Positions 8,431 to 17,716 of a stretch of DNA of 64,000 nucleotides are shown in pieces. This DNA comes from Gp6-AA40 sp963772955 (GTDB lineage Bacteria > Acidobacteriota > Vicinamibacteria > Vicinamibacterales > UBA2999). A program made the translations under genes and the position numbers. The first letter of the stretch is position 1, and each line of letters starts with the position of its first letter. The stretch is taken from the NCBI GenBank assembly GCA_963772955.1, contig CAVYZF010000003.1:62001-126000 (forward strand), in the 5' to 3' direction. Below the pieces are notes generated by a model, which was not told the origin of the DNA, ran no database searches, and was given only the letters and a program-made list of their open reading frames with translations.

Positions 8431-8634
8431 ATGACTGGACTCATTCCGATCCTGGCCTTGTTCTTCACGGCGGCCGGATGCGACCGCATCGACAATCTAG
8501 GTACCGTCATCGGGCCATCCACGACCACGGCTCCGTCTTCACCGACCGATCCGGTCGCGGGCACTGGTTCAGTCGCGACCAATGGAACACTCCGCCTCGG
8601 TACGTTGATTCGCGGTTGGGACCTGGTGCGATAG
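8431..8634 (+). CDS. Small putative lipoprotein
   Basis: 67 aa. The N-terminus MTGLIPILALFFTAAGC has a short hydrophobic stretch ending in a lipobox-like TAAGC, followed by a Thr/Ser/Pro-rich low-complexity part. It ends 12 nt before the probable start of the broken kinase gene. The ribosome site is weak (GAAGAA). It could be a chance frame, but the signal sequence and position favour a real small gene. Confidence 0.4.
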   Translation: MTGLIPILALFFTAAGCDRIDNLGTVIGPSTTTAPSSPTDPVAGTGSVATNGTLRLGTLIRGWDLVR

Positions 8635-8646
8635 CACCCACCTGCC

Positions 8647-11267
8647 ATGCTCGAGGCCGGCACGCGTCTGGGCGCTTACGAAATCGTTTCGCTCCTTGGC
8701 TCGGGCGCGGCATGGGCGAGGTCTATCGCGCGCGCGACCTGAGACTCGAGCGGCAGGTCGCGATCAAGATCGTGGGCCATCGCGTCGAGGCACACCACGG
8801 CCACGATCGCCTTCGCCGGGAAGCACGCGCCGTCGCGGGGCTTCAACATCCGAACATCTGCACCATCTTCGAGCTCGGAGCCACCGACGATGGCGGTCTG
8901 TTCATCGTCATGGAGCTGCTCGAAGGCGAGACGCTTCACGATCGCCTGCTGCGCGGTCCGCTCGACATCCCGACGCTGGCCGATCTCGGAATCGCGATCG
9001 CCGATGCGTTGGATGCGGCTCACCGCAGCGGTTTTCTGCACCGCGATATCAAACCCGCCAACATCTTTCTCACGGCGCGAGGACCCAAGCTGCTCGACTT
9101 CGGTCTCGCGAAGGATCTGGCGCCGGGTCCCACGAACGTCACAGGACAACCGACCGAAGCACGACTGACGGGCATTGGCATGGCTGTCGGCACTGTGGCC
9201 TACATGTCGCCGGAGCAGGTGCGTGGTGAGCCACTCGACGCGCGCTGCGATCTCTTCTCGTTAGGAGTGGTGCTGTACGAGGCCGCGACCGGGCGCTCCG
9301 CATTTACGGGCGCGACAGCAGGAGCGATCTCCGCGGCCATCCTGCATGAGACACCAGCAACGCCGCATACGGTGCGCGCCGATGTGCCCTCAACGTTCGA
9401 TGACATCTCGGCCAAGCTGCTCGAGAAGGATCGAGATTTCCGATATCAGTCGGCGGCTGATCTGCGAACCGATCTGCGCCGCCTGAAACGATTCATCGAC
9501 TCGCCCCACACGTCGCCTGCATCATCGACGACCAAGCCGGTGATCGCCGCGCGCCACCGTCGTCTGCCGCTGCCGCTCGTGATGTTGATAGCCGCGGCCC
9601 TATTGGCGCTCGCCGTCGGCGCGTACTACTTCGCCTCGCGGCCTGCATCGCTACAGTCCGTGAGCATCGTCCAGGGAGACCTGGATGTCGTCCAACTGAC
9701 GACGACAGGCAATGCATTTTTGCCGTCGATTTCCGCCGACGGACGATACGTGGCCTACGTCCAGATCGAAGACGGCAAGAGCAGCCTCTGGATCCGCCAG
9801 ACCGCGACGGATAGCACCGTCCAGATCGTCCGGCCGCGCGCGGGCGTCGACATTCGCGGCGCAACATTTCTTTCTGACGGCAATCAAGTGGACTTCCTGC
9901 AACTGCAGGGCGGCACGCGCGAGCTCTGGCGAGTGCCGATCCTTGGAGGATCACCGAAGCGGATCGCCGTTGATGTGCAGACGGCCGCCGGGTGGTCGCC
10001 TGACGGTCAGACGATGTCGTGGGTGCGCTTCGACGCGTCGTCGGGTGCGACAACACTGGTGCTGGCGGATCGTAACGGCGAAGACCAGCGCGTGCTCGGC
10101 ACTCGACAAGGCGACGAGGTCTTCGACACTCAGAACTTCGTCCCACAACCAGCCGCGCCTGCATGGTCGCCAGACGGTCGTCTCATCGCGGTGGCCGGGC
10201 ATTCGCCGTCTCGATTTCAAATCGTTGTCGTCGAAGTCGCTTCGGGCCGCATGCAAGCGTTCGATCTGCCTCGCGGCTCATTCATCTACGGTCTCGCGTG
10301 GCTGAATGACAGGTCTATCCTGTTCAATCGGAGTGTCGGGCTGGCCAACGCGCAGATCTGGCGCTTTTCGTATCCGGAAGGGACTGCCACGCGCCTCACG
10401 AGCGATATCAATCAGTACTTTGGCGTCAGCGTGACGGCCGATCGCAATCAGCAGGTCACCGCGAGACTCGACGATCGAACGACGATCTGGGTCGGTGACA
10501 AAGACGCGCGCACAGGCAAGGACGTCGTGCCGCCGTCGATGGTGGCCTGGAGCGTTCGCTGGTCCGGCAACCGCTTGCTGTTCGACGATGGTGGAATCGA
10601 CTCTGGTCTTTCGACGGTGGTGCCAGGGGAATCAACTCGCACGAAGGTCATGCCCGGAAGCAACAATGGCTTCGGCACCGCCGACGGACGAACCCTCGTG
10701 TTCGGTCTCATCGACAAGCCCGGCATCTGGCGGAGCGATGCCGACGGCCGCAACCTCGTCAAGCTCACCGATAGGACCTCCGATCCAATCGCCATCACGC
10801 CAGATGGTCAGCATGTCATCTACAGCGATGTCGCGCGCGTGCGAGCTCTCTGGAGCGTGCCGGTGAAAGGAGGGCCCGATACGCAGGTGTCAGTTCTTCC
10901 GGCATTGGGCACCGCATCCGTCTCTCGAGACAGCCGACGCATCATGTTCGTCACGCGCGAACGCGATCAACGTCAACTGATCGTCTGCGAGCTGCCGGCC
11001 TGCTCGAACCTTGTCCGCCATCCTGCGCCCGACGGAGTGGACCGGGTGGAGTGGACGCCCGACGGGGCGATGACATTCGTCGACACCGCCACGCGGACGA
11101 ATCTCCTGGTGCGGCAGATTGAAGGTGGTGAGGTGCGAGCTCTCACGCACTTCACGGACGGACAGCAAATTTTCGACTACGCCTTCTCGCACGACGGCAC
11201 GCAGCTCGCCATCCTCCGTCTCTCAGAACGCAGCGACATCGTCTTGTTCAAGGGCCTCAAACCCTGA
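8647..11267 (+). pseudogene. Membrane Ser/Thr kinase with WD40-like propeller, frameshift in the glycine loop
   Basis: The start MLEAGTRLGAYEIVSLLGSG (ATG 8647) is in a different frame from the rest (GMGEVYRARD onward, from 8709). Two extra bases at 8707-8708, or one missing base, break the glycine loop exactly. After the break the kinase is complete: VAIKIV, HRDIKPANIF, DFGLAKDL and GTVAYMSPEQVRGE. A transmembrane helix follows (about 9559-9633, PLVMLIAAALLALAVGAYYF), then an extracytoplasmic TolB/WD40-type propeller with repeated SxDGRYVAY- and SPDGRLIA-like blades. The remaining frame is open to 11267, so either the inactivation is very recent or the frameshift is a sequence error. Confidence 0.8.
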
Positions 11268-11460
11268 ACGTGACGACGTTACCGGCTCGCCGGGAACAGA
11301 CGGCTGGCAGTCAGGCCGCCACGCTCAATCGACGCGACTGGCGGCTTACGGCGGCAGTGCGGATTTTCGGCCTCGGGATCTGCGCCCCCAAGTCATGCCG
11401 CCACGATATGAAGTACAGTTGTTATGAGCGGCTGCGAGCCCCCAGCAACCAAAGCGATTT

Positions 11461-11518
11461 GACGAGAGGTCGCCTTGTGGCGGCCTCTTCTCGTTTTGTG
11501 GTGCGGCAAGACCCGCAC
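11461..11518 (+). promoter_or_regulatory. Structured leader upstream of the cold-shock gene
   Basis: Two hairpins precede the cold-shock gene. The first (11463-11493) pairs CGAGAGG..GCC with GGC..CCTCTTCTCG around a TTGT loop and is followed by TTTT (11494-11497). The second is a perfect 6-bp stem, GTGCGG-CAAGAC-CCGCAC (about 11501-11518). Cold-shock genes often carry long structured leaders, so a thermosensor or attenuator-like role is inferred. The first hairpin could instead be a terminator for the upstream kinase gene. Confidence 0.4.
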
Positions 11519-11551
11519 ATTCTTCAACTTTCGACAGGAGTGAAACAACGA

Positions 11552-11758
11552 ATGACAGGAACAATCAAGACGCTTCGTGCAGACAAGGGATTCGGCTTTA
11601 TTCGAGACGCGACCGGCAAGGAAGTGTTCTTCCACGCCAGCGCCATCTTCGGTGAGGGCATCGAGAACCTCCGCGAAGGCGATGGTGTCGAGTTCGATCT
11701 CGGCGACGGCGGCCCCAAGGGCCCACGCGCGACGAGCGTCCGCCGAACCACCACGTAG
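11552..11758 (+). CDS. Cold-shock protein (CspA family)
   Basis: 68 aa, the usual size for the family. It has the single OB-fold cold-shock domain with RNP1-like KGFGFIRD (about 12-19) and RNP2-like VFFHAS (25-30). The ATG follows CAGGAG with suitable spacing. As in other Csp proteins it probably binds single-stranded RNA or DNA in the cytoplasm. The tail PRATSVRRTTT replaces the common A.NV end. It is monocistronic, with the structured leader noted upstream. Confidence 0.93.
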   Translation: MTGTIKTLRADKGFGFIRDATGKEVFFHASAIFGEGIENLREGDGVEFDLGDGGPKGPRATSVRRTTT

Positions 11759-11865
11759 TCCCCGCACAGTCCCGGCCTGCACCCGTTCGAGCTCGCGCGA
11801 AGCCTACGACGGCCTCGCGCGATGTCCCTTGGCAGCAGGACCGTTGTAATAGAATCCGCACCGAC

Positions 11866-11962
11866 GTGTCGCTCGCTTCCGGCAGCCGTCTCGGATCGTA
11901 CGAGATCCAGGCCGCCATCGAGCCGGCGGCATGGGCGAGGTCTATCGCGCGGCGCCGCCCTG
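11866..11962 (+). pseudogene. Remnant of a Ser/Thr kinase N-terminus
   Basis: From GTG 11866 the frame reads MSLASGSRLGSYEIQAAI, the typical start of a Ser/Thr kinase of this type. Adding one G near 11921 restores IGAGGMGEVYRA, after which the sequence diverges and stops (APP then TGA). The remnant is thus cut just after the glycine loop and also carries a one-base shift there. It abuts the 3' end of the NTF2-like gene. Confidence 0.7.
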
Positions 11963-11997
11963 ATACGCGATCGAGCCCGTCATTCGAGTCGATGTAG

Positions 11998-12402
11998 CTA
12001 AGCGCCCCAACCGGCGGGCGGCTCGACGCGGCCCTGCGTGAGGACCCAGTACTCGCGCAACTCGCGACACTGGCCGGTGTCGGCAAACAACAACAGGAAC
12101 TCGCCCGCCAACGTCAGAGGACCGTCGCTGGTCTGCAAGTTCGCCCACCATTCCACCGCCAGACGCCGGCCGTCGACAATCGACTTGCCGTAGCGGAGTT
12201 CGACGGCAGTCTGCGATGCAGTGACGTTGGCCCAATAGCTCCGAATCGCTGCGCGACCGACGAACGGCGGCTGAAACGGCTGCTCGCGGTACGTGGCGTC
12301 TACCGTGAACAACTCGCTCGCGGTATCGGCGTCGCGTTCGATCCACGCGCGACGATAACGCTCCAGCCAGTCGACGTATGCGTGTTCCGGAGCATCAGCC
12401 AT
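11998..12402 (-). CDS. NTF2-like / SnoaL-fold protein
   Basis: 134 aa. The pattern is that of the NTF2-like superfamily: an N-terminal helix pair (YVDWLERYRRAWIERDADTA), then FTVDATYREQPF, FVGRAAIRSYW and LAVEWWANL. The start is ATG 12402 with GGAG 9 nt upstream; the frame could extend upstream but would then run into the TerB-like gene. It lies 20 nt after that gene, so the two probably form an operon. The ligand or reaction is unknown; members include isomerases, hydrolases and binding proteins. Confidence 0.75.
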   Translation of the reverse strand: MADAPEHAYVDWLERYRRAWIERDADTASELFTVDATYREQPFQPPFVGRAAIRSYWANVTASQTAVELRYGKSIVDGRRLAVEWWANLQTSDGPLTLAGEFLLLFADTGQCRELREYWVLTQGRVEPPAGWGA

Positions 12403-12422
12403 GTCTGGGTCTCCGTCAGTTC

Positions 12423-12992
12423 TTAATCCGCGAGCGTCTGCGCGAGATCGTCCAGGACCACCTTCTCCTCCGGCGAAATTCGCGAGGTCAGGCCGAGGAA
12501 GCCGCCCGCGGCCTCCGCGACGCTGCGCGCGCGCTCGAGCCCCGAGGCGCGGATCTCGTCGCGTTCCTTTTGCGAGAGCGACGGCCAAAGCGCTCGCATC
12601 TGGCTTTTCCACGCGTCTACGAGTTCCGCACCCGGCCGCTGTACCAACCAGCTATTGAGCATCTGCCCGGCGACGCTCTCCGGCGGCACGCCCTGCGACG
12701 CGGCAGCCTTCAGGACTGCGTCACGCTCGCGCGGCTCGATCTTGCCGTCAGCCCAGGCGATCGCCGCCAGCGGCACGAGTTGCAGCGCCAGCACCGTCTG
12801 CGGCTCGAGCCCGAGCTCGATCAGGTGATCGATCAATCCGTCGTTGTCCACGCGCACGACCTCGCGCATGGCAGCGCGCCGCTCCTGCTCTTTGGCGCGA
12901 TCGCGCATCTGTTGTAGAAGCCGGGCATTCTCCTTGGCGAAAAAAGCGTCCTCGAGTGTTTTTGCCGCGTTGTTGAAATCGTCGCGTTCCAC
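12423..12992 (-). CDS. TerB-like helical protein
   Basis: 189 aa. A charged N-terminal helix (about 1-45, FFAKENARLLQQMRDRAKEQ) is followed by a TerB/DjlA-like domain whose characteristic acidic loop reads AIAWADGKIEPRERDAVLKA (about 75-94). TerB-type domains are associated with tellurite resistance and stress proteins and can bind metals. No other ter genes are nearby, so the role is open. The start is ATG 12992. It is probably co-transcribed with the NTF2-like gene downstream. Confidence 0.7.
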   Translation of the reverse strand: MERDDFNNAAKTLEDAFFAKENARLLQQMRDRAKEQERRAAMREVVRVDNDGLIDHLIELGLEPQTVLALQLVPLAAIAWADGKIEPRERDAVLKAAASQGVPPESVAGQMLNSWLVQRPGAELVDAWKSQMRALWPSLSQKERDEIRASGLERARSVAEAAGGFLGLTSRISPEEKVVLDDLAQTLAD

Positions 12993-13150
12993 GTTGGTTC
13001 TCCTAATCCACAGTTCCTTCGGATACGACGGATACGACCAGATCGTTCTGCGCGCGACGAGGCGGCTCAGGTTTGCGAGTGACGATGTGTGCGTTCGTGA
13101 CGACGAGGATTGATGAGGGTCCGCGAGGCGCCACTGCGCTTGCGTGTAGC

Positions 13151-13213
13151 GGCGAGTCTTTAGACTCGCCGTCAGACTAGCGGATTAATAAAGGCGGGTC
13201 TAAAGACCCGCCT
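13151..13213. repeat. Pair of REP-like palindromes
   Basis: The first palindrome (13151-13170) has arms GGCGAGTCT and AGACTCGCC. The second (13192-13213) has arms AGGCGGGTCT and AGACCCGCCT around AA. A near-identical copy of the second lies at 38267-38288. They sit just downstream of a TonB receptor gene (minus) and may also act as its transcription terminator. No transposase is visible. Confidence 0.7.
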
Positions 13214-13233
13214 CTACGACAGTGTGAAAAGTT

Positions 13234-16200
13234 CTAGAAGTCGAAGGTCACGTTGAACCGCGCAAACCGCGCGTTCAGCACCGCCGTCGGCGCCAGCCAC
13301 GTCGCGCCGTTGGTCACGGGATCGTACGTCTGGTTGTAGACCGTTCCCGTGTTGCTGTTGAACAGGTTGTAGATGTCGATCGCCACGTTCGTCCGCGTCT
13401 TGCCGAATCTCAGGTTCTTGCCGACGCGCAGGTCGAGTGAATTGAGCATGTCGGGGAACGTGTGTCCCTGCTCGAGAAGATTGACCGTCTGGAACGGCAG
13501 GCCCGGCGCCAGCGGACGTCCTGTCTGCGCCTGCAGAATCGCACTCGAGACGTTGTAGTTTGCCGACAACGAATTGCCATTGCTGGCCACCGCGTTTCCG
13601 GCGGGCGCCACACCAGGGGTCGAGCGGAACGTGCCGCTCACCAGGACGTCGATCCTGGGAATGGTGTACGTCGCGAGCCCGCGGATGCTCGTCAGCCAGT
13701 CTTCGCTGATCGCGCATGATGCGATCTGCTGGTTGACGAGCAACGACCCGGCCGTCGTGTACAGCTCTGGAAGCTTCTCCGCCACGGCGCAATAGTCGCG
13801 CACACCGCGGCCGCCGCTCATGCCAAGCTGCAGGAACAGTTGATTCGGCAGGCGCGCGCTCACCTGGGCGTCGACGCCGTGCCAGTAGGCCGTCACATCG
13901 CCGTAGTCGTTCGCGGACGTGAAGTAGTTGTCCGTCGCGCCGAGCGGTGATCGCGTGTTGCGCGTGAAGAACGTCACGGGGTAGCCGCCGCCACCCGGCA
14001 GATTCGAATTCTGCGGCGCCGCGATCGCGACCTGATCGAAATCCAACGGACTCAATGCGAGGTTATCCGTGAAGAAGTGGTTCCCCCACCAGCGCCGGTT
14101 GTAGCTGACGTCGAGCGCGACACGCGGGATGATCTCGTGCTGCACGGCCACGCCGAACTGCCAGTCGTATTGCCGCACGCCCCATCCGTGCTGCACGTCG
14201 GGGTTGGCGCGCGTGGTCACGAACGGGTTGCCGAAGTTGGAGTTGCTCCAGGCGCCGCAGTTGTCGCCACCCGACGCTGCATTGTTTTGTGCGGCCGGGT
14301 TCATCAGATCGCAATCCGGGATGAAGTTACGGTTGCCATCAGTCCAGCTGCGGTTCGTCGTCTGCTGGTATGTGACCGCCGGGTTGGCGATTGTGTAGAG
14401 GCCGCCGTTCTGTGCGGTTTCCAGGTACTTGCTGAAGTTCACCTTCAGCGACGTCTTGCCGTTTCCAAACAGATCCCAGGCCGCGCCCATGCGAGGCGTG
14501 ATGTCGTGGAAGCCGGTGACGCCATCCTGCCGCGGGAACATGTAAGTGCTGCCGAACCGGTTGTCGGCGGTAATGCCGTTCTCGCCCTCCGGGAACCAAC
14601 TCCACGCGTGCTCGTAGCGCAGCGCCGCCTGCACGGTGAGGCGATTGTGCGTCCACTGATCCTGGACGTAGAAACCGTCGTAGCGCGTGCGGTTGCTCTG
14701 GATGTGCGGGGCGATGCGCATCGTGAACTGCGTGGGCGTCCCGTTGTTGAATGTGTAGGCCAGTTGATTGTCGGCGTTCTGGTACTGCCTGTACACCTCG
14801 TGCGCCGCCTGGTAGCCGACTTTGAAGCTGTGCGCGCCGGTCACGTAGGCGAGCGACGCCCGCCAGATGTTGTGCTGCTGGTTGTTCTCCGCGGCCGAGT
14901 TCCAGCCGTGGTAAATGAAGTTAGGAACGGGAACACCAGCCGCAGTGCTCTGTTCGGTCACTGCCACCAGCCCCGTCTGTGTTCCGGGCGGAGGATATCC
15001 ACCCCACTTGCTGCTGAACGACGAGAAGCCGGCTTCCATCAGGATGCGGTTCGTCGCCGGCGACGTCCATGTCGCCTGCGTGATCTTCTCCCGCTCCGGC
15101 CACATGTTGGCAGACTCTGGTGAGGTCGTCGTGGTGCCGAGCGCTATCCAGTCGTCGCCGCGCTCGCGACACCCATCGCCGGTGTTGACGAGCGCAGACC
15201 CGGCGCAGTTCGACTGGTAGTCGTAGTAGAACCCCAGCTTGTTCTTCTGCGTGAGCTGGCCGGTGAGGCGGAACGCTTCGATCTTCTTGTCGCCCGCCGA
15301 CCGCGCCTGGGTGTTCGTGTCCCTCACATAGTTCCACTTCGAGGGATCGAGAGCGTTCGCATTTGGAGACAAACCCGGAATGGTCTGGTGCGTCCCGTAG
15401 CTGCGCAGGTTGTTGAAGAACCACAGCCGATCGCGCTTGATCGGTCCGCCGACGGCAAGGTTGGTGTCCCAGTTCTTGATGAGCCCTGGCGGTTCTGTGA
15501 TGCCAACGCTGCGCAGATAGTCGTCGAGATTACTGCCCTGTGACCACTCGCCCGCGGTGCTGAAGAACGCGGTGCCGTTGAAGTTGTTGCCGCCGCTCTT
15601 GGGGATGATGTTGAACGCCGGCCCACCGCGATCGACCTCACCCATACCGCCCGCAACGGTGACCTGGACTTCCTGAGCGTTGACGAAGTCGTAGGCAAAG
15701 CTCGAGACGCCGCCACCGCCGAATGCCGAGCCGACGTTCATGCCGTCCACTTGAACGGTACCTTCGTTGCCGCGCCCACCGCGCGACGTGAAGAAGAAGT
15801 TCGTCGCGGTCCCGCCAACAGACTGCGTGGAGTTCACGTCGAGCGTCAACGACTGAACGCCGGGTACCATCGCGAGGACACTGCCATAGGTGCGCGACAC
15901 GGGGACGGCGGCAAGCACCTCGTCGGCGAGCACGACCTCACGCTTTGTGCTGGTCTGCGTGTCGATGATGGGTGTCGCTCCGGAGACGGTAATCGTCTCC
16001 TCCACGGCTCCGACTCGCATGTCTGCATTGACCGTCGTCACGCCGGCGCCCGAGAGTTGGATGCCCTCGCGCCTCACTGTGGTGAAACCGGGCAGCGTGA
16101 ACGTCACGATGTAGGTGCCGGGCTCGAGAGCGACGAACCGGTATTGGCCGCTCCCATCGGTCACCACAGTGCGTGCCTTCTCGATGAGCGCAGGACTTGC

Positions 16201-16335
16201 CGCTTCGACGGTCACGCCTGGCAGGATGGCACCAGAGGTGTCCCTGACGATGCCAGCGACATCCTGGGAGAATGCTGGTGTGGAAAGAAGAAGTAGTACC
16301 GCAACGAAAAAGGATCCCAGTACCAGTGGTCGCAT
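13234..16335 (-). CDS. TonB-dependent receptor, Oar-like (receptor 1)
   Basis: 1033 aa outer-membrane protein. ATG 16335 follows GGAGG and starts the signal peptide MRPLVLGSFFVAVLLLLST. The mature N-terminus is a carboxypeptidase-regulatory/CnaB-like domain (VAGIVRDTSGAILPGVTVEA), then a plug (about residues 120-240, with VQVDGMNVG) and a long beta-barrel ending in the terminal beta-signal FNVTFDF. This architecture is typical of the expanded receptors of Acidobacteriota. No transporter or enzyme neighbour indicates the substrate. Two paralogues lie in the window. Palindromic repeats follow its stop. Confidence 0.93.
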   Translation of the reverse strand: MRPLVLGSFFVAVLLLLSTPAFSQDVAGIVRDTSGAILPGVTVEAASPALIEKARTVVTDGSGQYRFVALEPGTYIVTFTLPGFTTVRREGIQLSGAGVTTVNADMRVGAVEETITVSGATPIIDTQTSTKREVVLADEVLAAVPVSRTYGSVLAMVPGVQSLTLDVNSTQSVGGTATNFFFTSRGGRGNEGTVQVDGMNVGSAFGGGGVSSFAYDFVNAQEVQVTVAGGMGEVDRGGPAFNIIPKSGGNNFNGTAFFSTAGEWSQGSNLDDYLRSVGITEPPGLIKNWDTNLAVGGPIKRDRLWFFNNLRSYGTHQTIPGLSPNANALDPSKWNYVRDTNTQARSAGDKKIEAFRLTGQLTQKNKLGFYYDYQSNCAGSALVNTGDGCRERGDDWIALGTTTTSPESANMWPEREKITQATWTSPATNRILMEAGFSSFSSKWGGYPPPGTQTGLVAVTEQSTAAGVPVPNFIYHGWNSAAENNQQHNIWRASLAYVTGAHSFKVGYQAAHEVYRQYQNADNQLAYTFNNGTPTQFTMRIAPHIQSNRTRYDGFYVQDQWTHNRLTVQAALRYEHAWSWFPEGENGITADNRFGSTYMFPRQDGVTGFHDITPRMGAAWDLFGNGKTSLKVNFSKYLETAQNGGLYTIANPAVTYQQTTNRSWTDGNRNFIPDCDLMNPAAQNNAASGGDNCGAWSNSNFGNPFVTTRANPDVQHGWGVRQYDWQFGVAVQHEIIPRVALDVSYNRRWWGNHFFTDNLALSPLDFDQVAIAAPQNSNLPGGGGYPVTFFTRNTRSPLGATDNYFTSANDYGDVTAYWHGVDAQVSARLPNQLFLQLGMSGGRGVRDYCAVAEKLPELYTTAGSLLVNQQIASCAISEDWLTSIRGLATYTIPRIDVLVSGTFRSTPGVAPAGNAVASNGNSLSANYNVSSAILQAQTGRPLAPGLPFQTVNLLEQGHTFPDMLNSLDLRVGKNLRFGKTRTNVAIDIYNLFNSNTGTVYNQTYDPVTNGATWLAPTAVLNARFARFNVTFDF

Positions 16336-16488
16336 CGACCGCCTCCGATTTAGTAGGGTCACCCGGCCCGCCTCAGGCTCACGGCGAGGCAAGCGCGGGT
16401 AGCGTACGGCATGCGTGCACGAGGATCAAGCGACCGTTCCCTTCTCAGGCCTTGAAGTAGAATCCGCTCTCAGAAAAGGCACGGCAGC

Positions 16489-17685
16489 ATGCATCGCCCC
16501 GGACAGGGCTATCGGTTCGCAGGTCACCTGGTACTCGCGACGATCTGCATCGCTCTCACCGCGGTGCCGTCCGCCCAGGGCCCGCTCCGACCGCTTCCCG
16601 AGGCGCTGGCTGCCGCACCTGCCGAGCTCGTCGATCGACTGCGCACTGACCCGTTCACGTATTTCCGGTTCATCAATCGCCCCTGGACCGCGCGAGTCTG
16701 CGAAGTGTTCGCCGACGTCACTGATCGGACGATCGTGCGTCTCCACGGCGACGCGCACCTCGAGCAATTCGCGTTCACCAACAATGCGTGGGGTCTCGAC
16801 GACTTCGATGACTCCTCGCGCGGCCCCGCGTTCGTCGATATCGTGCGGTTCCTGGGCTCGATCGATCTTGCCACCCGTCAGCGCGGCTGGACGCGCGATC
16901 GTGACGCGTTGTGGAGCCGTTTTTTCCAGGGCTACTATCGCGGTTTGTCGGAGCCGGACTATCGCCCTCCCGAGCCCGGCCTCGTCCGCCAGTTGCGGAA
17001 GCAGGCACCCTTCACACGCGACGCCTATCTCACGTGGGGTGAGCAGCAGATGCAACCGATGGAGGAGGCACAGCTGAAGTCGATTGCTACAGGAATGGAA
17101 GCCCTTGAACGGCTGGTACGCGGCGAGCGTTCGGACCGTGCGCCCGGGTATTTCACCGTTGTCCGCGCCGGGTGGCTGCGCATCGGCGTCGGCAGTGCCA
17201 CCGCCAGGAAGGTTCTCATTCGCCTGCAGGGCCCGAGCACCGAGCCTGGAGATGATGTGCTCATCGAAGCAAAGGAAGTCGCCAATCTCGGTGGTCTTCC
17301 TTGCCTCGATCACTCCACGACGCTACAGGCGGCTCGCGTGATCGACGGAACCCGGCAAATCGGTCGATTGAAGCACGATATCCTCGCAATCGGACCCACA
17401 CTGCAGATCCCCGCCGCCACGGGCCGCGCGGAACACTGGCTGGACTGGTGGGTCTCCACTTGGGAGCCGTCGTATCGGGAGGTTCGCCTGGCCGATCTCC
17501 GCTCTGTTGAGGACCTCGCCGACATCGTCTACGATTCCGGCGTGCAGCTCGGCGCCAACCAGCTCGCCCCCGTTCGGAAACAAGCGCTGTCGTCGACGAA
17601 AGAACTCGAAAGTCGGCTGCGCAGGGACACTGCCAGAATCGTCGAGGAGCTGCTCGCCGGATGGCGGGAGATGGCAGCACAGTAA
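16489..17685 (+). CDS. DUF2252 family protein, exported
   Basis: 398 aa. The N-terminus has a hydrophobic export segment (HLVLATICIALTAVPSAQG). The core matches DUF2252, a family with a kinase-like fold related to aminoglycoside phosphotransferases: RLHGDAHLEQFAFTNN (about 84-99), DDFDDSSRGPAFVDIVRF (about 103-120) and KVLIRLQGPS. The conserved HGDxH and DFDD residues are present. Most DUF2252 proteins lack an obvious signal peptide, so an exported copy is notable. It is 31 nt upstream of a haem/propeller gene and probably co-transcribed. Activity unknown. Confidence 0.8.
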   Translation: MHRPGQGYRFAGHLVLATICIALTAVPSAQGPLRPLPEALAAAPAELVDRLRTDPFTYFRFINRPWTARVCEVFADVTDRTIVRLHGDAHLEQFAFTNNAWGLDDFDDSSRGPAFVDIVRFLGSIDLATRQRGWTRDRDALWSRFFQGYYRGLSEPDYRPPEPGLVRQLRKQAPFTRDAYLTWGEQQMQPMEEAQLKSIATGMEALERLVRGERSDRAPGYFTVVRAGWLRIGVGSATARKVLIRLQGPSTEPGDDVLIEAKEVANLGGLPCLDHSTTLQAARVIDGTRQIGRLKHDILAIGPTLQIPAATGRAEHWLDWWVSTWEPSYREVRLADLRSVEDLADIVYDSGVQLGANQLAPVRKQALSSTKELESRLRRDTARIVEELLAGWREMAAQ

Positions 17686-17716
17686 ACCTGACAACCACAC
17701 GAAAGGTGAGACGATC

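Noticed and set aside
8328..8646. N-terminal extension of the membrane kinase upstream of 8647
   Set aside because: The translated stretch is arginine/histidine-rich shadow sequence of the minus-strand kinase remnant and the small lipoprotein; the real start is recognised in another frame at 8647.
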